From: Rhodospirillales bacterium
Lineage (GTDB): Bacteria; Pseudomonadota; Alphaproteobacteria; Rhodospirillales; Casp-alpha2
Direction of reading: 5' to 3'
Length of the DNA stretch: 36,937 nt
Assembly (NCBI GenBank): GCA_017644185.1
Contig: JAEPMA010000019.1
Location: 1-36,937, forward strand
A model generated the notes under the pieces. That model worked only from the letters and a program-made list of their open reading frames with translations. It searched no databases and had not been told where the DNA came from. Below, in pieces: positions 16,259 to 24,877 of the stretch. Each line of letters opens with the position of its first letter. Position 1 is the first letter of the stretch. Made by a program: the position numbers and the translations under genes.

Positions 16259-16771
16259 ATGGGCAGGAATTCCCCCATGCTTTTCAATGGCCACACGATC
16301 AGGCCAGCAGGCAAACGGATTGGCGGCGCTCTGCTGATCGTATTGTTTTGTTTACACTGGCGCCCGTCTATTGCATCGGAAGAACACTCGGTTTACGTCG
16401 CGAAAACGAGCGGGTGCGGCTGTTGTGTCGCCTGGATTGAACATCTGGAGAGTAACGGATTGCCGGTAAGAAGCGAAAACATGGCTATGGGCAGGCTGAT
16501 GCAGTTCAAAGTGCAAAGTGGAATCAATGCCGAACTGGCTTCGTGTCACACGGCCCGGATAGGTAGATACACGATCGAAGGCCATGTACCGGTGCGCGAC
16601 ATTCGAAGGCTGCGAACAGAGCAACCAGATGCCGTCGGCTTGACCGTGCCTGGCATGCCTCTCGGGTCCCCCGGGATGGACCAAGGCTCGGAACGGGAAA
16701 CCTACGATGTTCTGTTGATTCGCTCGGACGGCTCAACCGTGGTTTACGCTACCTATCCGTCATCAGATTAA
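16259..16771 (+). CDS. DUF411 secreted metal-binding protein, 170 aa (first copy)
   Basis: DUF411 proteins are small secreted proteins found with copper genes and are thought to bind metal. Seen: signal anchor at about 20-40, SGCGCC with C53, C55 and C56, ASCHTA with C96 and H97, GHVP with H109, and the family motif PGMPLGSPGM at 131-140. I chose ATG 16259, ten bases after the SoxW-like stop; ATG 16277 is possible. A second DUF411 gene lies at 32307-32747. Confidence 0.88.
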   Translation: MGRNSPMLFNGHTIRPAGKRIGGALLIVLFCLHWRPSIASEEHSVYVAKTSGCGCCVAWIEHLESNGLPVRSENMAMGRLMQFKVQSGINAELASCHTARIGRYTIEGHVPVRDIRRLRTEQPDAVGLTVPGMPLGSPGMDQGSERETYDVLLIRSDGSTVVYATYPSSD

Positions 16772-16976
16772 AAACCTTATCTGGTCTCGATCACAGCATC
16801 GTTTCTGGTTATTTCCTTATCGGCGCTTCCCTTCCGGACACCACCACGCAACAGCTATGAGCCATTTTTGTCGGCATCCAGGCAGATCACTTACCGTACT
16901 CATCGGCAAGTCCAAATGCGACGATTACAGCGCCATGTATATGATATTGGGTATTCGCGTTGTCGCATCTGATTAG

Positions 16977-17129
16977 ACCGTCCCTTCTACCATCAAACGC
17001 GCCAAAGAAATCGGCGTTCAATCAGTACCGGCCGTCGCGATCGACGGCGTTTTGGCCTCCTACTGCGCCGGACGCGGCGTCGATGAAAATTCACTGCGCG
17101 CAGCCAGACTAGGTCTAACCGGCGCGTGA
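16977..17129 (+). pseudogene. C-terminal remnant of a thioredoxin-like protein
   Basis: A 50-codon open stretch ending at TGA 17127 reads IGVQSVPAVAIDG and AGRGVDEN, the C-terminal half of a small thioredoxin/glutaredoxin-like protein seen with mercury and cadmium genes. There is no start codon with a ribosome site; the same frame is closed by TAG 16974-16976 just upstream, though a possible N-terminal part (LTVLIGKSKC, around 16890-16919) precedes that stop. It therefore looks like a decayed gene. The region back to 16772 otherwise holds nothing recognised. Confidence 0.45.
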
Positions 17130-17162
17130 GTATAGTCGGTATTGAAGGCAGTTGGATCGTGA

Positions 17163-18479
17163 TTATTGATCCTTCAGACGCAGAAAGAACCTCTCTCCGA
17201 CAAAAACGACCACTATGCCGACAGCTGCGGCATAGACGACGGTCATGTCGCTTGACGCCTTGATCATCAGCAGTGCGACAAGCACGGCGGCATCGAGCGC
17301 GATCGCCGTGACCAGCACCCACGCCGATGCGTTAACTTCCTCTCGAAGATGGCGCAGGATGCCCCAGTGAACGGCAATATCCATGACGATGTAGAAGATT
17401 GCGCCGAGTGCAGCGATCCGTCCCAGATCGAAGAACACGGTCAGGAACATCGCGATAACGATCGTATAGACCAACGTATGTTTTTGGATGTCCCCCGGCA
17501 TGCCGAAGTGGCTGTGCGGCACCAGTTTCATATCGGTCAGCATCGCCAGCATGCGCGAGACCGCGAACACACTGGCGATCACGCCCGACACCGTGGCGAC
17601 GATGGCGAACGCCACGGTGAACCACAGTCCGACATCGCCGAACGCGGGTTCCGCCGCGTCGGCCAGTGCATAATCGCGTGCCGAAACGATCTCGGCTAAC
17701 GAGAGGTTGGCGCCGACCGCCAGCGCGACAAGCACGTAAATGACGACGCAGATCGCGATGGCGATAATGATGGCGCGGCCCACGTTGCGGTGCGGATCAA
17801 CGATCTCGCCACCGCTGTTGGTGATCGTCGTGAAACCCTTGTACGCGAGAATGCCCAATGCGACCGCGCCGAGAAATCCGCCCAGCGTGGTTTCGGCGGG
17901 GTCGACGGAGACACTTTCAAGGCTCATCCCGGACGCCGCCAGTCCGGCGATCGCGAACACGGCGATACCCCCGATCTTCAGAAACGCCATGACGAACGAC
18001 AGGGTCTGGATCAGTTTGTTGCCGAGGATGTTGACGACGAAGGCGAAGGTCAGGAGACCGACACCGAGCACCGGCACGGCCCAGCCCGGCGGCGTGCCGT
18101 CGTAAAGCCGCATGACGTAGCTGCCGAACGTACGCGCCACCAGGCTCTCGTTGATGACCATGGAGAGGTACATCAGCAGCGCGCATGCCGCCGTCATGGT
18201 GCCGCGACCGTAGGCCTTCTCGAGGAACATCGCGATGCCGCCTGCCGACGGGTAGGCATTGGAAAGCTTCACGTAGGAATACGCGCTGAAAGCGACGACG
18301 ACGGCAGCCGCGATGAACGCCAATGGAAACCACTCTCCGGCCAGTTGCGCGACCTGTCCGGTCAGCGCGAAGATACCGGCGCCGATCATCACGCCGGTGC
18401 CGAGCGCGACCGCACCCGTGAGCGTCAGGCTATCCTTGGCGTAACGCGCCGTCCGGTCGCCGTGGTCGTGCCCCGTCAT
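17163..18479 (-). CDS. APC-superfamily amino acid permease, 438 aa
   Basis: Twelve-helix inner-membrane secondary transporter of the APC superfamily. The N-terminal half opens with GVMIGAGIFALTG (29-41), the APC substrate-binding signature, and later shows YKGFTTITNSGGE, the conserved helix-six region. The substrate (amino acid or polyamine) is not evident. Start ATG 18479 overlaps the DUF2933 stop, so it is co-transcribed with that gene and probably the copper ATPase. Composition is more GC-rich than the genes to its left. Confidence 0.9.
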   Translation of the reverse strand: MTGHDHGDRTARYAKDSLTLTGAVALGTGVMIGAGIFALTGQVAQLAGEWFPLAFIAAAVVVAFSAYSYVKLSNAYPSAGGIAMFLEKAYGRGTMTAACALLMYLSMVINESLVARTFGSYVMRLYDGTPPGWAVPVLGVGLLTFAFVVNILGNKLIQTLSFVMAFLKIGGIAVFAIAGLAASGMSLESVSVDPAETTLGGFLGAVALGILAYKGFTTITNSGGEIVDPHRNVGRAIIIAIAICVVIYVLVALAVGANLSLAEIVSARDYALADAAEPAFGDVGLWFTVAFAIVATVSGVIASVFAVSRMLAMLTDMKLVPHSHFGMPGDIQKHTLVYTIVIAMFLTVFFDLGRIAALGAIFYIVMDIAVHWGILRHLREEVNASAWVLVTAIALDAAVLVALLMIKASSDMTVVYAAAVGIVVVFVGERFFLRLKDQ

Positions 18480-18727
18480 TCGTCCCGGTCACGGGTGTGG
18501 CCACCGTGCCGTTTATGCATGAACAGGTGCATCAACGGACACAGCGCGATAAGTAATATAGGCAGCCAACCCGACAGCCCTGAGCCCTCTTGGCCGGGTG
18601 TCCGGTAGATGAAGTATGCGGCGGAAAGGGCAAAGGCGGCCAGCGCGACGCAGCACCAGACGGCCCAGGTGCGAAAGGGTTTCTTCTCACCCTGTTCCTT
18701 CGACATCGGTGACGACTGAGTTTCCAT
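18476..18727 (-). CDS. DUF2933 small membrane protein, 83 aa
   Basis: Small protein with two membrane segments (about 20-40 and 54-71) and the DUF2933 hallmark LCPLMHLFMHKRHGGH, a Cys/Met/His-rich end that could bind copper. I chose ATG 18727 because GGAGG lies six bases upstream; an in-frame ATG two codons earlier has poorer spacing. DUF2933 genes are frequent companions of copper ATPases and here the gene follows the ATPase by 51 bases. Confidence 0.85.
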   Translation of the reverse strand: METQSSPMSKEQGEKKPFRTWAVWCCVALAAFALSAAYFIYRTPGQEGSGLSGWLPILLIALCPLMHLFMHKRHGGHTRDRDE

Positions 18728-18778
18728 GTTCATCCTCCGTTGTGAGGCGGAAATCATCTTTCACGCCTTGCTCAGTGA

Positions 18779-21247
18779 TTAGATACGTGCCGTCCTCAGG
18801 CGCAGCGCGTTGCCGATGACGGAAACCGACGACAGGCTCATCGCTGCCGCCGCGAACATCGGTGAAATCAACAGGCCGAGGAACGGATAAAGCACGCCCG
18901 CCGCCACCGGCACACCAGCAGCGTTGTAGACGAGCGCGAAGAACAGGTTCTGCTTGATGTTGCGCATGGTCGCCGTCGCCAGCCGGCGGGCCCGGACGAT
19001 ACCGTTCAGGTCGCCCTTCACCAGCGTGAACCCGGCACTTTCGATGGCAACATCGGCGCCGGTGCCCATGGCGATACCGACGTCGGCCTGGGCCAGCGCC
19101 GGGGCGTCGTTGACGCCGTCACCCGCCATCGCGACCTTGCGGCCTTCGTCCTGCAGTTCCCTGATGATCCGCGCCTTGTCGGCGGGCAGAACGTCGGCGC
19201 GGATCTCGTCGATGCCGAGCCGTGCCGCCACCGCCTTCGCCGTGCGTTCGTTGTCGCCGGTCGCCATAACGATCCTGAAGCCGAGCGCGTGCAGTTCCTT
19301 GAGCGCATCGGGCGTCGTTTCCTTGACCGGGTCAGCAACGGCGACGATGCCGGCGATTTTTTTCTTGACGATGACAAACATTACCGTTTCGCCCTGATCG
19401 CGCCGCGCATTGGCCGTGTCCGTCAGCGCGCCGGCATCGAGACCGAGGTCGTCGACGAGTTTGGCGTTGCCGAGTGCGACCGCCTTGCCGTCGACGGTGC
19501 CTTTGACGCCCTTGCCGGTGACCGCTTCGAAGTCCGATGCGTCGGCAAGCTCGACGCCGCGCTCACGAGCGCCGGTGACGATCGCCTCTGCCAGAGGGTG
19601 CTCCGAACCGCGTTCGAGGCTCGCCGCCAGACGCAGCACGTCGTTTTCGTCATGGCCGCCCTCGGCCTCGACGGCAACCAGCTTCGGTTTCCCCTCGGTC
19701 AACGTGCCGGTCTTGTCGACGATGAGGGTGTCGACCTTGGCGAACCGTTCCAGCGCTTCGGCGTTCTTGATCAGCACGCCGGCCTGCGCGCCACGTCCGG
19801 TCGCGGTCATGATCGAAACCGGCGTTGCCAGCCCAAGCGCGCATGGGCATGCGATGATCAGCACGGCAATCGCCGCGACGAGCGCATACGCGAACGCCGG
19901 CGACGGTCCCCAAATCGACCAGGCGATGAAGGCAAGGACGGCAACGCCGATCACCGCCGGCACGAACATGCCGGCGACGCTGTCGGCGAGCTTCTGGATC
20001 GGCGCGCGGGAACGTTGCGCGTTGGCGACCATCTCGACGATCTGCGACAGCATGGTGTCGCTGCCGACGCGCCTGGCCTCCATGATAAGACTGCCTGTGC
20101 CGTTGATGGTGGCGCCGGTGACCGAGTCGCCCGGCACTTTCTCGACCGGCACCGGTTCGCCGGTAATCATCGATTCTTCCACCGACGACCGCCCTTCGAC
20201 CACCTCGCCGTCGACGGCGATCTTCTCGCCCGGCCTGACCCTGAGCTTGTCGCCGACCTGGACATCCTCGATGGGGATTTCCTCCTCGGTGCCGTCGGGA
20301 CGGATGACACGCGCCGTCTTGGCGGCCATGTCCAACAGGGCGCGGATCGCGGCGCCGGTGCGTTCGCGCGCGCCGAGTTCCAAGATCTGCCCCAACAGAA
20401 CGAGCACCACGATGACGGCGCCGGCCTCGAAATAGACACCGACATGGCCGTCGGCGTCGCGGAAGCCGTCGGGGAAGATGTCCGGCATCAGCACGGCGAC
20501 GACGCTGAACAGGAACGCCGCCGCGACCCCCATGCCGATGAGCGAGAACATGTTGAGGTTCCAGGTGCGGAACGACTGCCAGCCACGCACCAGGAACGGC
20601 CAGCCGGACCACAGGATCACCGGCGTGCCGAGAACGAGTTCGGTCCACAGCGCCGTCCGCTCGCCGAGCCATTCGCGCGCCGGCAGGCCCAGCATTGGCC
20701 CCATGGCCATCACCAGCAGTGGGAGCGTGAGTACCGCGCCGAAGGCGAAGCGGCGTTTGAAATCGACCAGTTCAGGGTTCGGGCCTTCGTCGGCGGAGGG
20801 CACGCCTTTCGGTTCGAGCGCCATGCCGCATTTCGGGCAGGTGCCGGGCCCGACCTGTTCGATCTCGGGATGCATCGGGCAGGTATAGATCGTCCCCTCC
20901 GGCATCGGTTCAGGATCGGGGCGGTCGCCCAGGTAATCGTCCGGCGCGGCGGTAAACTTGTCCTTGCACTTGGCCGAGCAGAAATAGTGCAGCGTCCCTT
21001 CGTGGCGGTGCGTGTGTGCAGCCGTCGCACGGTCGACCGACATGCCGCAGACCGGGTCTTCCGCGCTCACGAAATCGGTGGGCGCGGTCTGGAACTGGTT
21101 CCGGCATCCCTTCGAGCAGAAATGGTAATCATGTCCTTCGTACTCCGCCGTCGGCGTATCTGACTGCAGGTCGACCTCCATCCCGCAGACCGGATCGCGG
21201 ACGACGGTATGCGCGTGATGATGCTGATGCGATGCATGATCGCTCAT
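18779..21247 (-). CDS. Copper-translocating P1B-type ATPase with two YHS domains, 822 aa
   Basis: Inner-membrane Cu(I) or Ag(I) exporter. N-terminal metal region: His cluster (HQHHHAH), YHS domain one (17-60, DPVCGM, C44, C49), YHS domain two (63-105, DPVCGM, FCSAKC), then a heavy-metal-binding domain YTCPMHP...CPKCGM (121-142). Core: TGEP in the actuator, CPC at 467-469 in [10 protein letters not shown]511 in [21 protein letters not shown]. No classical N-terminal HMA domain is present. Start ATG 21247 with GGAGG upstream rather than the longer frame. A CueR-type promoter lies upstream (21280-21310). Clearly higher GC than the neighbouring genes. Confidence 0.94.
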   Translation of the reverse strand: MSDHASHQHHHAHTVVRDPVCGMEVDLQSDTPTAEYEGHDYHFCSKGCRNQFQTAPTDFVSAEDPVCGMSVDRATAAHTHRHEGTLHYFCSAKCKDKFTAAPDDYLGDRPDPEPMPEGTIYTCPMHPEIEQVGPGTCPKCGMALEPKGVPSADEGPNPELVDFKRRFAFGAVLTLPLLVMAMGPMLGLPAREWLGERTALWTELVLGTPVILWSGWPFLVRGWQSFRTWNLNMFSLIGMGVAAAFLFSVVAVLMPDIFPDGFRDADGHVGVYFEAGAVIVVLVLLGQILELGARERTGAAIRALLDMAAKTARVIRPDGTEEEIPIEDVQVGDKLRVRPGEKIAVDGEVVEGRSSVEESMITGEPVPVEKVPGDSVTGATINGTGSLIMEARRVGSDTMLSQIVEMVANAQRSRAPIQKLADSVAGMFVPAVIGVAVLAFIAWSIWGPSPAFAYALVAAIAVLIIACPCALGLATPVSIMTATGRGAQAGVLIKNAEALERFAKVDTLIVDKTGTLTEGKPKLVAVEAEGGHDENDVLRLAASLERGSEHPLAEAIVTGARERGVELADASDFEAVTGKGVKGTVDGKAVALGNAKLVDDLGLDAGALTDTANARRDQGETVMFVIVKKKIAGIVAVADPVKETTPDALKELHALGFRIVMATGDNERTAKAVAARLGIDEIRADVLPADKARIIRELQDEGRKVAMAGDGVNDAPALAQADVGIAMGTGADVAIESAGFTLVKGDLNGIVRARRLATATMRNIKQNLFFALVYNAAGVPVAAGVLYPFLGLLISPMFAAAAMSLSSVSVIGNALRLRTARI

Positions 21248-21279
21248 GAAAAGAACCTCCAAATTCAATCGATATTGGC

Positions 21280-21310
21280 ATCCTAAACATTCTAGTTACT
21301 GGCAGGTCAA
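21280..21310 (-). promoter_or_regulatory. CueR-type promoter of the copper ATPase operon
   Basis: On the minus strand -35 TTGACC (21310-21305) and -10 TAGGAT (21285-21280) are separated by 19 bp. The spacer carries CCAGTAACTAG, resembling the CueR dyad (ACCTTCC..GGAAGG) with several mismatches. It should be activated by Cu(I) or Ag(I) through a MerR-family CueR, which is not encoded in this window. Confidence 0.7.
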
Positions 21311-21351
21311 GAGATGTTCATCGGGCCTGATTGAAGCTTCCGGGAGGGGCG

Positions 21352-21365
21352 TTGATTTAGATCAA
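21352..21365. promoter_or_regulatory. FNR/FixK/Anr-like binding box
   Basis: The sequence TTGATTTAGATCAA is a perfect TTGAT-N4-ATCAA palindrome, the core recognised by FNR, Anr and FixK regulators of the oxygen response. It lies about 95 bases upstream of the SHOCT gene ATG and about 105 bases upstream of the ATPase ATG on the other strand, so either could be the target. No second box was seen. Confidence 0.6.
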
Positions 21366-21460
21366 TGCGGTGCCTGTCCCGATAATTTAACGGTATGGCA
21401 CGGCTCAAGGGGGATGCTCCCTCAAACTATCGTTATTGTCTCAAGGAAGGAGACTCAGTG

Positions 21461-21796
21461 ATGGAATCGAGAACAACCCTATTGGCATTGACCGTGATCA
21501 GTGCCACGCTTGCAACGGTCGGCGTAGCAGCCGCGGACGCTGGTCCCGGGTACGGCTGGTCCGGTGAACATCCCATGATGTGGAGTGGTATGTTCATGGG
21601 GCCCGTAATGATGATCCTAGTGGTCGTCATCATTGCCGTCGCCATCGTCGTCGTTCTGAGAATGTTCGGATTCGGTGCGCACACAAGTTCGCCGGGGACG
21701 CATGACAGCTCGATAGCCATTCTCAATGAGCGTTTTGCCAAGGGCGAGATCGATAAAGTCGAGTACGAAGAACGGAAAAGATCGCTAGCCGGTTAA
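21461..21796 (+). CDS. Membrane protein with C-terminal SHOCT domain, 111 aa
   Basis: Short protein with signal peptide (1-25), a Gly/Trp/Met segment (WSGEHPMMWSGMFMG), one membrane helix (47-68) and a C-terminal SHOCT motif (AILNERFAKGEIDKVEYEE). The Met/His-rich stretch before the helix could bind copper. Start ATG 21461 after AAGGAAGGAG. SHOCT proteins of this type are common in copper regions but have no proven function. Ends 12 bases before the convergent cytochrome gene. Confidence 0.82.
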   Translation: MESRTTLLALTVISATLATVGVAAADAGPGYGWSGEHPMMWSGMFMGPVMMILVVVIIAVAIVVVLRMFGFGAHTSSPGTHDSSIAILNERFAKGEIDKVEYEERKRSLAG

Positions 21797-21808
21797 TCAC
21801 CCACTTCT

Positions 21809-22207
21809 TCAGAGCACACCGTTCGCCTGTTGAACTGCTCGAACATACAGCAGGATCGATTGGACTTGCGTGTCGCTCACACCCTTGACGGGCGGCATGT
21901 TTCCAAAGCGCCAATGATGAGCACGCACACCTCTCTTTGCCGCGATGAAGAATGCGCCGTCGCTGTGATGTCCCGGATGGTAGATTTTGCTGATGAATGT
22001 GGGCCCTTTATCTGTGCCAGCCGCAGTCTTGCCGTGGCACGATGCGCAGTACGCTTCGTAATTCATTTTGCCCAAGTTTAGCGACGGGGTCATCTCCGGC
22101 TCCCTTGGTTCATTCGAAACTGCGTTCTGTGCCCTCAAACCTGTTGCAAGATTGAGCAGTGCTAAAGCTATCAATACACAGATGACACCCTGAAAAATCA
22201 TCTTCAT
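21809..22207 (-). CDS. Class I c-type cytochrome, 132 aa
   Basis: Secreted mono-heme cytochrome. Signal peptide to about residue 26; heme site CASCH at 54-58; likely axial M104 in GNMPPV. The C-terminal helix carries the typical LLYVRAVQQ. Start ATG 22207 follows GGGAGACTGGA; an in-frame ATG two codons later is possible. It is downstream of the sensor kinase with 76 bases between, so it may be in the same operon or separately transcribed. Confidence 0.9.
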   Translation of the reverse strand: MKMIFQGVICVLIALALLNLATGLRAQNAVSNEPREPEMTPSLNLGKMNYEAYCASCHGKTAAGTDKGPTFISKIYHPGHHSDGAFFIAAKRGVRAHHWRFGNMPPVKGVSDTQVQSILLYVRAVQQANGVL

Positions 22208-22283
22208 TCCAGTCTCCCTTACATTTTATCGTTCAAATATCGTGCCGGCACAAAACGCTGGAACTACGGCCAGAGTTCTCAAG

Positions 22284-23714
22284 CTACTTGAGTTCCAGCA
22301 GCGGCAGATTAATGAGGGCACTTAGCCCGCGTGGCTCGTTCGTTCGGAGCTTTATCGTTCCACCGTGATCTTCGATGACTGATCGCGTCAGGCTAAGCCC
22401 CAATCCTGAGCCCTCTCCCGATCCGGAACGGGCTCGGTCGCATCGATAAAAAGGCTCGAACACTCGCTCCAGTTCATCGGGTGATATGCCGGGCCCATCA
22501 TCATCGACAATAACCGATGCGAGCTTTTGTTCTGCAGTTACGGACACCCTAGCAACGCCGCCATATTTCACGGCATTTCCCACGAGGTTTGAGAATGCAC
22601 GTCGCAGCGCAACCGGATTGCCTTTGACAATCACCCGGTCAGTCGGAACCGCGCACTCAGTTCTCTCCCCAGCCTCGGCAAAATCGTCGCATACCGATTG
22701 AAGTAGAGCCGCCACATCCACGTTCCTTTTCGCTTCTCGTCCAAAAAGCTGTTTGGCGAAGGCCAGAGAATCCTGGATTACCGTCTCCATTGCCTCAATT
22801 GAGTGCAACAGCCGCGTGCGTTCTCGAGACGCAGGTAAGCTCTCAGTCCGCAACTTGATTAGCGTCAGAGGCGTACGGAAGTCATGTGAGATCGCTCCCA
22901 TCATTTCCGTTCTGCTGCGGACGATTGCTTTGATATTGTGCTGCATCTTGTTAAAGGCTGCCGCGACCACACGCGCTTCTGTCGAGCCGCCACCGTACAT
23001 TGGCGCCGCGTTTATATCCTGAGCAAATTCAGTGGCAGCCCGCGTGACATCCGAAAGGGGCCTGAGAATGCGCCGCACGGCCCAACCGGACACGATAATA
23101 AGTGACAACGTAAACAGCCCTACGGGCAGCAAAGATGGGCTCCACAAGTCGGCCGGGTAATCCGGAAGCGGCAGGGAAATGTTCAGCCATTCTTGATTGT
23201 TCATTTGCACCGCCACATTTGCGACCGAGTGCATCGGCAATTCAAAGAATGTTTGCAACAAATGAGGCGACCGGCTCAAAGGCTCTCCCGCAAGATCGGC
23301 TTTTACGGCCGGACTCCTGCTCAGGGAATAGCGCACGCTTTTAAAGTCGTCGCCATGTGCACCCGACTCTAAGAACTCGGCGAACGCAATACTGTAATCA
23401 GTTTGGAATGCCTCCTGCTCAAACGCGGGTGTCTTTGTCAACGAAGCGGTCATTTGCGCGTCATCAACGCGCGCCAGGACACTCTCCCTCCAATCCGGCT
23501 CGGTTACCGCGACTGCATGTGCAAAATGAATAGCCGTGAGCGCAGTGTTCTTAAGGCCCAGATAGGTCAGCGCCTCCAACCGATCCTTCGAATATACGAA
23601 AAGGCTGAACGAATAGGCGAGAATCAAGCTTCCAGCCACGATCAAAACGGTTTGGACCGCGAGGCTCCGGAACGGATTGCCCTTACGAACTAGAAACGTC
23701 GACGGCAAATACAT
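22284..23714 (-). CDS. Sensor histidine kinase, 476 aa
   Basis: Membrane sensor of a two-component pair. Two membrane helices (about 20-41 and 191-215) enclose a periplasmic domain of roughly 150 residues; a HAMP-like linker (about 212-265) follows, then the phospho-acceptor H277 in AISHDFRTPLT. The ATPase domain has N-box N380 in NLVGNAVKYG, G1 DDDGPG (404-409) and G2 GSGLGLS. The periplasmic region holds no obvious Cys/Met/His metal cluster, so the signal is unknown; copper-gene context suggests metal or envelope stress. Overlaps the response regulator by 32 bases. Confidence 0.93.
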   Translation of the reverse strand: MYLPSTFLVRKGNPFRSLAVQTVLIVAGSLILAYSFSLFVYSKDRLEALTYLGLKNTALTAIHFAHAVAVTEPDWRESVLARVDDAQMTASLTKTPAFEQEAFQTDYSIAFAEFLESGAHGDDFKSVRYSLSRSPAVKADLAGEPLSRSPHLLQTFFELPMHSVANVAVQMNNQEWLNISLPLPDYPADLWSPSLLPVGLFTLSLIIVSGWAVRRILRPLSDVTRAATEFAQDINAAPMYGGGSTEARVVAAAFNKMQHNIKAIVRSRTEMMGAISHDFRTPLTLIKLRTESLPASRERTRLLHSIEAMETVIQDSLAFAKQLFGREAKRNVDVAALLQSVCDDFAEAGERTECAVPTDRVIVKGNPVALRRAFSNLVGNAVKYGGVARVSVTAEQKLASVIVDDDGPGISPDELERVFEPFYRCDRARSGSGEGSGLGLSLTRSVIEDHGGTIKLRTNEPRGLSALINLPLLELK

Positions 23715-24402
23715 ATCCTCCTCCCCACACGGTTTTTATTATCTGTGGATGTCGAGAATCCGCCTCTATTTTTCGACGCAATCTGCTGATCTGGGTATCG
23801 ACACTACGGTCGAATACTGTCGCGTCGCGACCGCGCGTGAGATCAAGCAATTGGTCGCGAGACATAACCCGCTGTGGGCGCTCAACAAAAATTCTCAGAA
23901 GTTCGTACTCGCTTGTACTTAATGGGACGACGATGTCGCCTGACTCTATCAACTCCCGTCGATCGACATCGAAGAACCAACGATCGAACCGGTAACCGTC
24001 GACGTCGTCATTCGCGTCTTTAACGCCTCCAAACTCTGTACGCCGCAACACCGCCTCAATACGTGCACTTAACTCGGCCATCGTGAACGGCTTTGTGAGA
24101 TAATCGTCGGCGCCCATTTTCAGACCAAGCACTTTGTCCAGATCATCATCCTTCGCACTTACGAAAATCACCGGGATTGACGACTTCGCACGCAGGTTTC
24201 TGCAGAGAGTGAGTCCGTCCTGGCCAGGCAGCATGATATCCAGGACAACAAGGTCGACCCGGGCTTCATCGAGTTGACGCTGCATCGACTTTCCATCTCC
24301 TGCCTCTGCCACTCGATAACCGTCCTTCTTGAGCGATCTGCAAATCAGGCCGCGCAGTTCCCGGTTATCTTCAACGATCAGGATTTTCGGAACACTTTGC
24401 AT
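23683..24402 (-). CDS. OmpR-family response regulator, 239 aa
   Basis: Transcription factor paired with the sensor kinase. Receiver domain with E11-D12, phospho-acceptor D55 in VVLDIMLPG and K104 in YLTKPF; C-terminal winged helix at about 140-235 (SEYELLRIFVERPQRVMSRDQL region, ISRLRRKIE). Its own upstream region holds two GACAAA-type dyads (24423-24493), plausible binding sites. Likely targets are itself and the small secreted-peptide gene diverging from it. Confidence 0.93.
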   Translation of the reverse strand: MQSVPKILIVEDNRELRGLICRSLKKDGYRVAEAGDGKSMQRQLDEARVDLVVLDIMLPGQDGLTLCRNLRAKSSIPVIFVSAKDDDLDKVLGLKMGADDYLTKPFTMAELSARIEAVLRRTEFGGVKDANDDVDGYRFDRWFFDVDRRELIESGDIVVPLSTSEYELLRIFVERPQRVMSRDQLLDLTRGRDATVFDRSVDTQISRLRRKIEADSRHPQIIKTVWGGGYVFAVDVSSS

Positions 24403-24422
24403 ACCATTTCCAAAAAAGTTGC

Positions 24423-24493
24423 GACAAAGTTTGTCAGACGTGAGAGCCGTAAAAAGCTGTTACAAAACCAGCTAATCGGGACAAACTTTCGTC
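24423..24493. promoter_or_regulatory. Two related GACAAA..TTTGTC dyads between divergent genes
   Basis: GACAAAGTTTGTC at 24423-24435 is a perfect 6+1+6 palindrome. A close variant, GACAAACTTTCGTC, lies at 24480-24493, 57 bases on. Both sit between the response-regulator start and the small secreted-peptide gene. Paired near-identical dyads before a response regulator suggest its own operators; this is inference. Confidence 0.5.
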
Positions 24494-24544
24494 ACCCTCG
24501 TGTGGTCAATTCCTTTCATCAACATCAACGAAAGGAGCAAGACA

Positions 24545-24751
24545 TTGCGTAAACTTATTTCGAACATGACTGGCATCAAATCCATCATTGCTGCGGCATC
24601 GCTTGCCGCTGTCATCGGCATGGCATCTGCCGGCGCCGTATTCGCCGATGGCGCCAATCACGGCACGAACAATCTCGACCAGCCCCACGTGGATAAGGCA
24701 TGCCATACCCACGATCAAAAACCCGATATTTGGGTCAACGACAGAAACTAA
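24545..24751 (+). CDS. Small secreted His-containing peptide, 68 aa
   Basis: From TTG 24545, with the ribosome site AAAGGAG seven bases upstream, the frame encodes a classic signal peptide ending AGAVFADG near residue 35. The mature part is only about 34 residues, with four His and one Cys (ANHGTN, PHVDKACHTHDQ). I do not recognise a family. A longer GTG frame exists but lacks a ribosome site. It diverges from the response-regulator gene and ends in a strong terminator 24 bases downstream, so it is a self-contained unit. A metal-binding role is only a guess. Confidence 0.65.
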   Translation: MRKLISNMTGIKSIIAAASLAAVIGMASAGAVFADGANHGTNNLDQPHVDKACHTHDQKPDIWVNDRN

Positions 24752-24774
24752 TCTCCTGCATCCCTGACCCCCTG

Positions 24775-24805
24775 GGAGGGCCTGTTCAACAGGCCCTCCT
24801 TTTTT
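24775..24805 (+). terminator. Strong rho-independent terminator
   Basis: GGAGGGCCTGTT (24775-24786) and AACAGGCCCTCC (24788-24799) are perfect complements with a one-base centre, followed by six T residues. It ends the small secreted-peptide transcript and is the clearest intrinsic terminator in the window. Confidence 0.93.
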
Positions 24806-24877
24806 GTGCCAGGGGTCATTCAATAAATATCCGGCCCGACGAATGGCACGCGGCATCGACAAAGCCGGATATCACCG

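Noticed and set aside
17790-18608. 272-aa plus-strand frame opposite the APC permease
   Set aside because: Shadow frame with His/Arg/Asp-rich composition and no motif; the permease and DUF2933 genes account for this DNA.
19289-21163. 624-aa plus-strand frame opposite the copper ATPase
   Set aside because: It is a shadow of the GC-rich ATPase gene: Arg/Asp/Gly-rich with no family motif.
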